Below are positions 61,664 through 64,000 of a stretch of DNA of 64,000 nt, in pieces; the stretch's first letter is position 1; the number at the start of each line of letters is the position of its first letter. Origin of the DNA: Girardinichthys multiradiatus. Lineage: Eukaryota > Chordata > Actinopteri > Cyprinodontiformes > Goodeidae. A model generated the notes under the pieces. The model saw nothing but the letters and a program-made list of their open reading frames with translations, was not told the origin of the DNA and searched no databases. The position numbers and the translations under genes were made by a program. The stretch lies in assembly GCF_021462225.1 (NCBI RefSeq), contig NC_061804.1:41231975-41295974 (forward strand), written 5' to 3'.

Positions 61664-62202
61664 TAGTACTGTGCAAATGTTTTAGGTAGGTGTGAAAATA
61701 TGCTGTAAACAAAGATTTTTTTTCAAAAATGGAAGCGTTATTTATTTTCATCAATCAACAAAATGCAGTAAATGAACAAACAAGAAATCTAAATCAAATC
61801 AATATTTGGTGTGACCACCCTTTGCCTTCAAAACAGCATCAATTCTTCTAGGCACACTTGTACACAGTTTTTGAAGGAACTCAGCTTTTAGGTTGTTTCA
61901 AACATCATGGAGAACTACCCACAGATCTGTGGATGTATGCTTTCTCACATCCTTCTGTCTCTTCATGTAATCCCAGACACACTCCATGATGTTGAGATCA
62001 GGGCTTTGTGGGGGCCATACCATCACTTCCAGTAAGTCTTGTTCTTCTTTACGCCGAAGATAGTCCTTAATGACTTTGGCTGTGTGTTTGGGTTCGCTCA
62101 CTTGGCATTTTATAAATTGATAAAAATAATCATCATTTATATTTCTGAAAGCATTCTTTGTTTACAGCATTCACACCTGCCTAAAACATTTGCACAGTAC
62201 TG
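61664..62202 (-). mobile_element. Internally deleted Tc1 element, 539 bp
   Basis: Inverted ends TAGTACTGTGCAAATGTTTT (61664) and the partner ending CAGTACTG at 62202 match over about 40 bases with few changes; TA borders both sides. The minus strand retains only the transposase C-terminus ([20 protein letters not shown], 62040-61960), where the last catalytic glutamate is kept. It sits about 160 bases upstream of the slc8a2 ATG. Confidence 0.75.
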
Positions 62203-62204
62203 TA

Positions 62205-63039
62205 CCTCAACAGTTTTTCATGAAATATGAGATTTAGATACTCAGTTTCCCACTAGAACCCTGACTGTCCAATGGGGAAGAGATTTTATAAAGTGTAAGA
62301 AAAATGTAATTTATATTGTATTGCATACAGCTGGACCTTATTTTTTTCAGATCAAAATAAAACCTAAATGATTTCTCCTATGTATTATTCAGTTTTAAAG
62401 TACTTGTTAAAACCAAGGAATAAGAACGAACAGGTCATTGACCCCTGCAGTGGATCAGAAATTCTCTCTTAAAAGAATTTGCTTTGTTCCAAATTCTTTT
62501 AAAGAACTAATAAACTTTTACAAATATGCAGTTTTTAAAGTAAAATTACAAAGAATGCAGCTGTTTAAACATCCACAGAGAATCTGGGGAACATCTCAGA
62601 ACACAAAAACTAGGTCTGAAACAATGGTATGTTCCATTTAAACTCAATAAATTGTTTTGCTTTAGCTTAGTTTAACTACAGTTTTTTTCTCACATCAGAC
62701 ATGAGATATAATACGTTTTCAATTAATCTTTTTACCAAGACATAATGTGTAAAAGGTTCACCCAGGGAAGCTATTTAAAGATTCATAGGATTCTTGCATT
62801 AGAAAAAATAAGACCAGCAAAGTCAATCAAATTACATGGACCTTTCTCAAGGTACTCATGGGCATAAGTAACTTCAGAAATGAGACAAGACAGGACAAAT
62901 AACATGGTAAGCACCAAGTGCCACAGATAAGAAAGTCCACATCAACTTTAACTGAACCATTATGTATTAATTTTGCAGAGTCGTGAAAACTATCAAAGTA
63001 ATAACAGCATTTAGATACAGTACCCCCATGAACCCCCCA
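62205..63039. other. Upstream flank or 5' UTR intron of slc8a2, no feature recognised
   Basis: AT-rich sequence with no repeat landmark I know and no clear promoter. The non-coding first exon expected for NCX genes was not identified here. Confidence 0.3.
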
Positions 63040-63240
63040 TGAATCCCTTGAAATTTTCCATTTTGTCCCTGTACACCCACAAATGTCTGTGTACTTTATT
63101 GTCTTTTTATGTGACCGACCAACAAGCAGCACACAGTTTTGAAGGGATGGGAAAATTATAGCTTTCAAAATTTTTTTACAAATAAAAAGTGTGGTGTGCA
63201 TTGGTTTTCATATTTAAAGGTGTCCACAACACAGCCGTCT
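63040..63240 (-). repeat. Tc1 leader relic
   Basis: GTGACCGACCAACAAGCAGC followed by TTCAAAATTTTTTTACAAAT and AAAAAGTGTGGTGTGCATTG follows the leader pattern of the Tc1 copy at 16500-16670, reversed. No ends are preserved. Confidence 0.4.
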
Positions 63241-63404
63241 GGGCTTTGACCCTTCACAATGGGTGAAGCTGATGACCTTCAACCATTCAGACATTCCAGT
63301 AACTGCCTGTAATACTGCTGCTTCACTCCTGAAGGCAGAACTTACAGCGTCTGGGTAACAGTCCTGCCAACTACTTCCAAATTGAAAAACTTACTTAAAA
63401 TTAC

Positions 63405-63740
63405 CATATCATATCACTTTATTTATAAAGCACATTACAACAGCAACAAGGCCAAACAAAGTATAGAGGAAACAGAACAAAGTACATAAATCAGCAGAGG
63501 TAAAACAAATAAAATAAAAGAAGCAATCATAATAACTAGAATAATAAAAACAAAATGAGGTTAAGAACAAATCACACTGGGTCGAATGCCAGGGAGTAAA
63601 AGTGTGTTTTTAAACAAGTCTCAAAAACAGTGAAAGAGATCGCTTGCCTGACATTAGTAGTAAATCATTCCACTGTTTTGGACTGTGCATCATGTGGTGG
63701 GATCAGTAAAAGCATCTGATCTGCTGACTTCAGAGAGCGC
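63405..63740 (-). repeat. L2-like LINE 3' end fragment
   Basis: TATCACTTTATTTATAAAGCAC at 63410 and the following adenine-rich text up to AAATCATTCCACTGTTTTGG (about 63663) match the layout of the L2 3' UTR at 42456-42720 plus 40211-40285 on the minus strand. The coding part is missing. Confidence 0.5.
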
Positions 63741-63858
63741 TAAAGGTACATATGAGTGCATGACAAATAAAAAAAACAGAACGTGTTTTAAGATACTAAT
63801 TTGAACTGAGCAGCTTTTATCTTTCTCAGTTGGCACACAACTTCATATAGCAGAGCTT

Positions 63859-63910
63859 CACACACACACACCCACGCACACACACACGCACGCACGCACG
63901 CACACACGCA

Positions 63911-63976
<66 letters not shown>
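63859..63976. repeat. CA-rich microsatellite with CGCA units
   Basis: About 118 bases of alternating CA and CGCA units; the right half is pure CA. Open frames across it are artefacts. Confidence 0.95.
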
Positions 63977-63977
<1 letters not shown>

Positions 63978-64000
63978 CCCCTCTCCTCACTTGCAGCAGC

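Noticed and set aside
63788..63973. 61-codon cysteine/valine repeat frame
   Set aside because: Translation of the CA/CGCA microsatellite.
1..64000. CRISPR arrays, operons, prokaryotic promoters or phage genes
   Set aside because: None is present; the window is vertebrate nuclear DNA.

Overview
This window is a piece of a ray-finned (teleost) fish nuclear genome. It has long introns with GT-AG borders, a vertebrate ion-transporter gene, and a dense load of fish-type transposable elements: Rex1-like, Rex3/RTE-like and L2-like LINEs, a chromodomain Ty3/gypsy element, many Tc1 elements, hAT, PIF/Harbinger-like and piggyBac elements, and tRNA-derived SINEs. The species cannot be told from the sequence.

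Two host genes can be supported, both on the minus strand. The main one is a complete coding sequence for a plasma-membrane Na+/Ca2+ exchanger of the SLC8 (NCX) family, best matched to NCX2 (slc8a2). It is split into 12 coding exons between 61500 (ATG) and 13192 (stop). The exons join in one frame to give 921 residues with every expected module: signal peptide, alpha-1 repeat, XIP-like basic segment, CBD1, CBD2, alpha-2 repeat and final membrane segments. The second gene is represented by its first coding exon at 1507-1590, whose 28 codons resemble the start of hnrnpl, an RNA-binding splicing regulator; the rest lies beyond the left edge. The two genes are neighbours in tandem, about 11.6 kb apart.

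Layout from left to right: 1-1506 hnrnpl intron 1; 1507-1590 hnrnpl exon 1; 1591-13191 intergenic DNA made mostly of repeats (an L2 tail, a 1.8-kb hAT-like element, a MITE, a Tc1 relic with a nested MITE, an RTE-like LINE with a perfect target duplication, and a Rex1-like relic); 13192-61500 slc8a2, whose introns hold most of the mobile DNA; 61501-64000 upstream flank or 5' UTR intron with a small Tc1 derivative, relics and a CA-rich microsatellite.

The introns contain several nests: a Rex1-like LINE inside an antisense L2 inside an older repeat (38177-44411), a LINE tail inside a broken piggyBac (45010-48600), a nearly intact Tc1 inside an L2 reverse transcriptase (54480-58890), and MITEs inside Tc1 relics. 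None of the transposase or reverse transcriptase genes is intact.

The most notable observations are: (1) the region that is a single exon of about 1.8 kb in mammalian NCX genes is here split into six coding exons by five phase-0 introns, four of them at AG|GT proto-splice sites; (2) acidic CBD2 residues are altered; (3) an unrecognised retroelement-like unit at about 52430-53985 encodes a small, frame-broken putative membrane/coiled-coil protein and shares a LINE-type 3' tail with another copy in the window; (4) hnrnpl and slc8a2 lie side by side, mirroring HNRNPLL and SLC8A1 in the human genome. No CRISPR, operon or prokaryotic feature is present.
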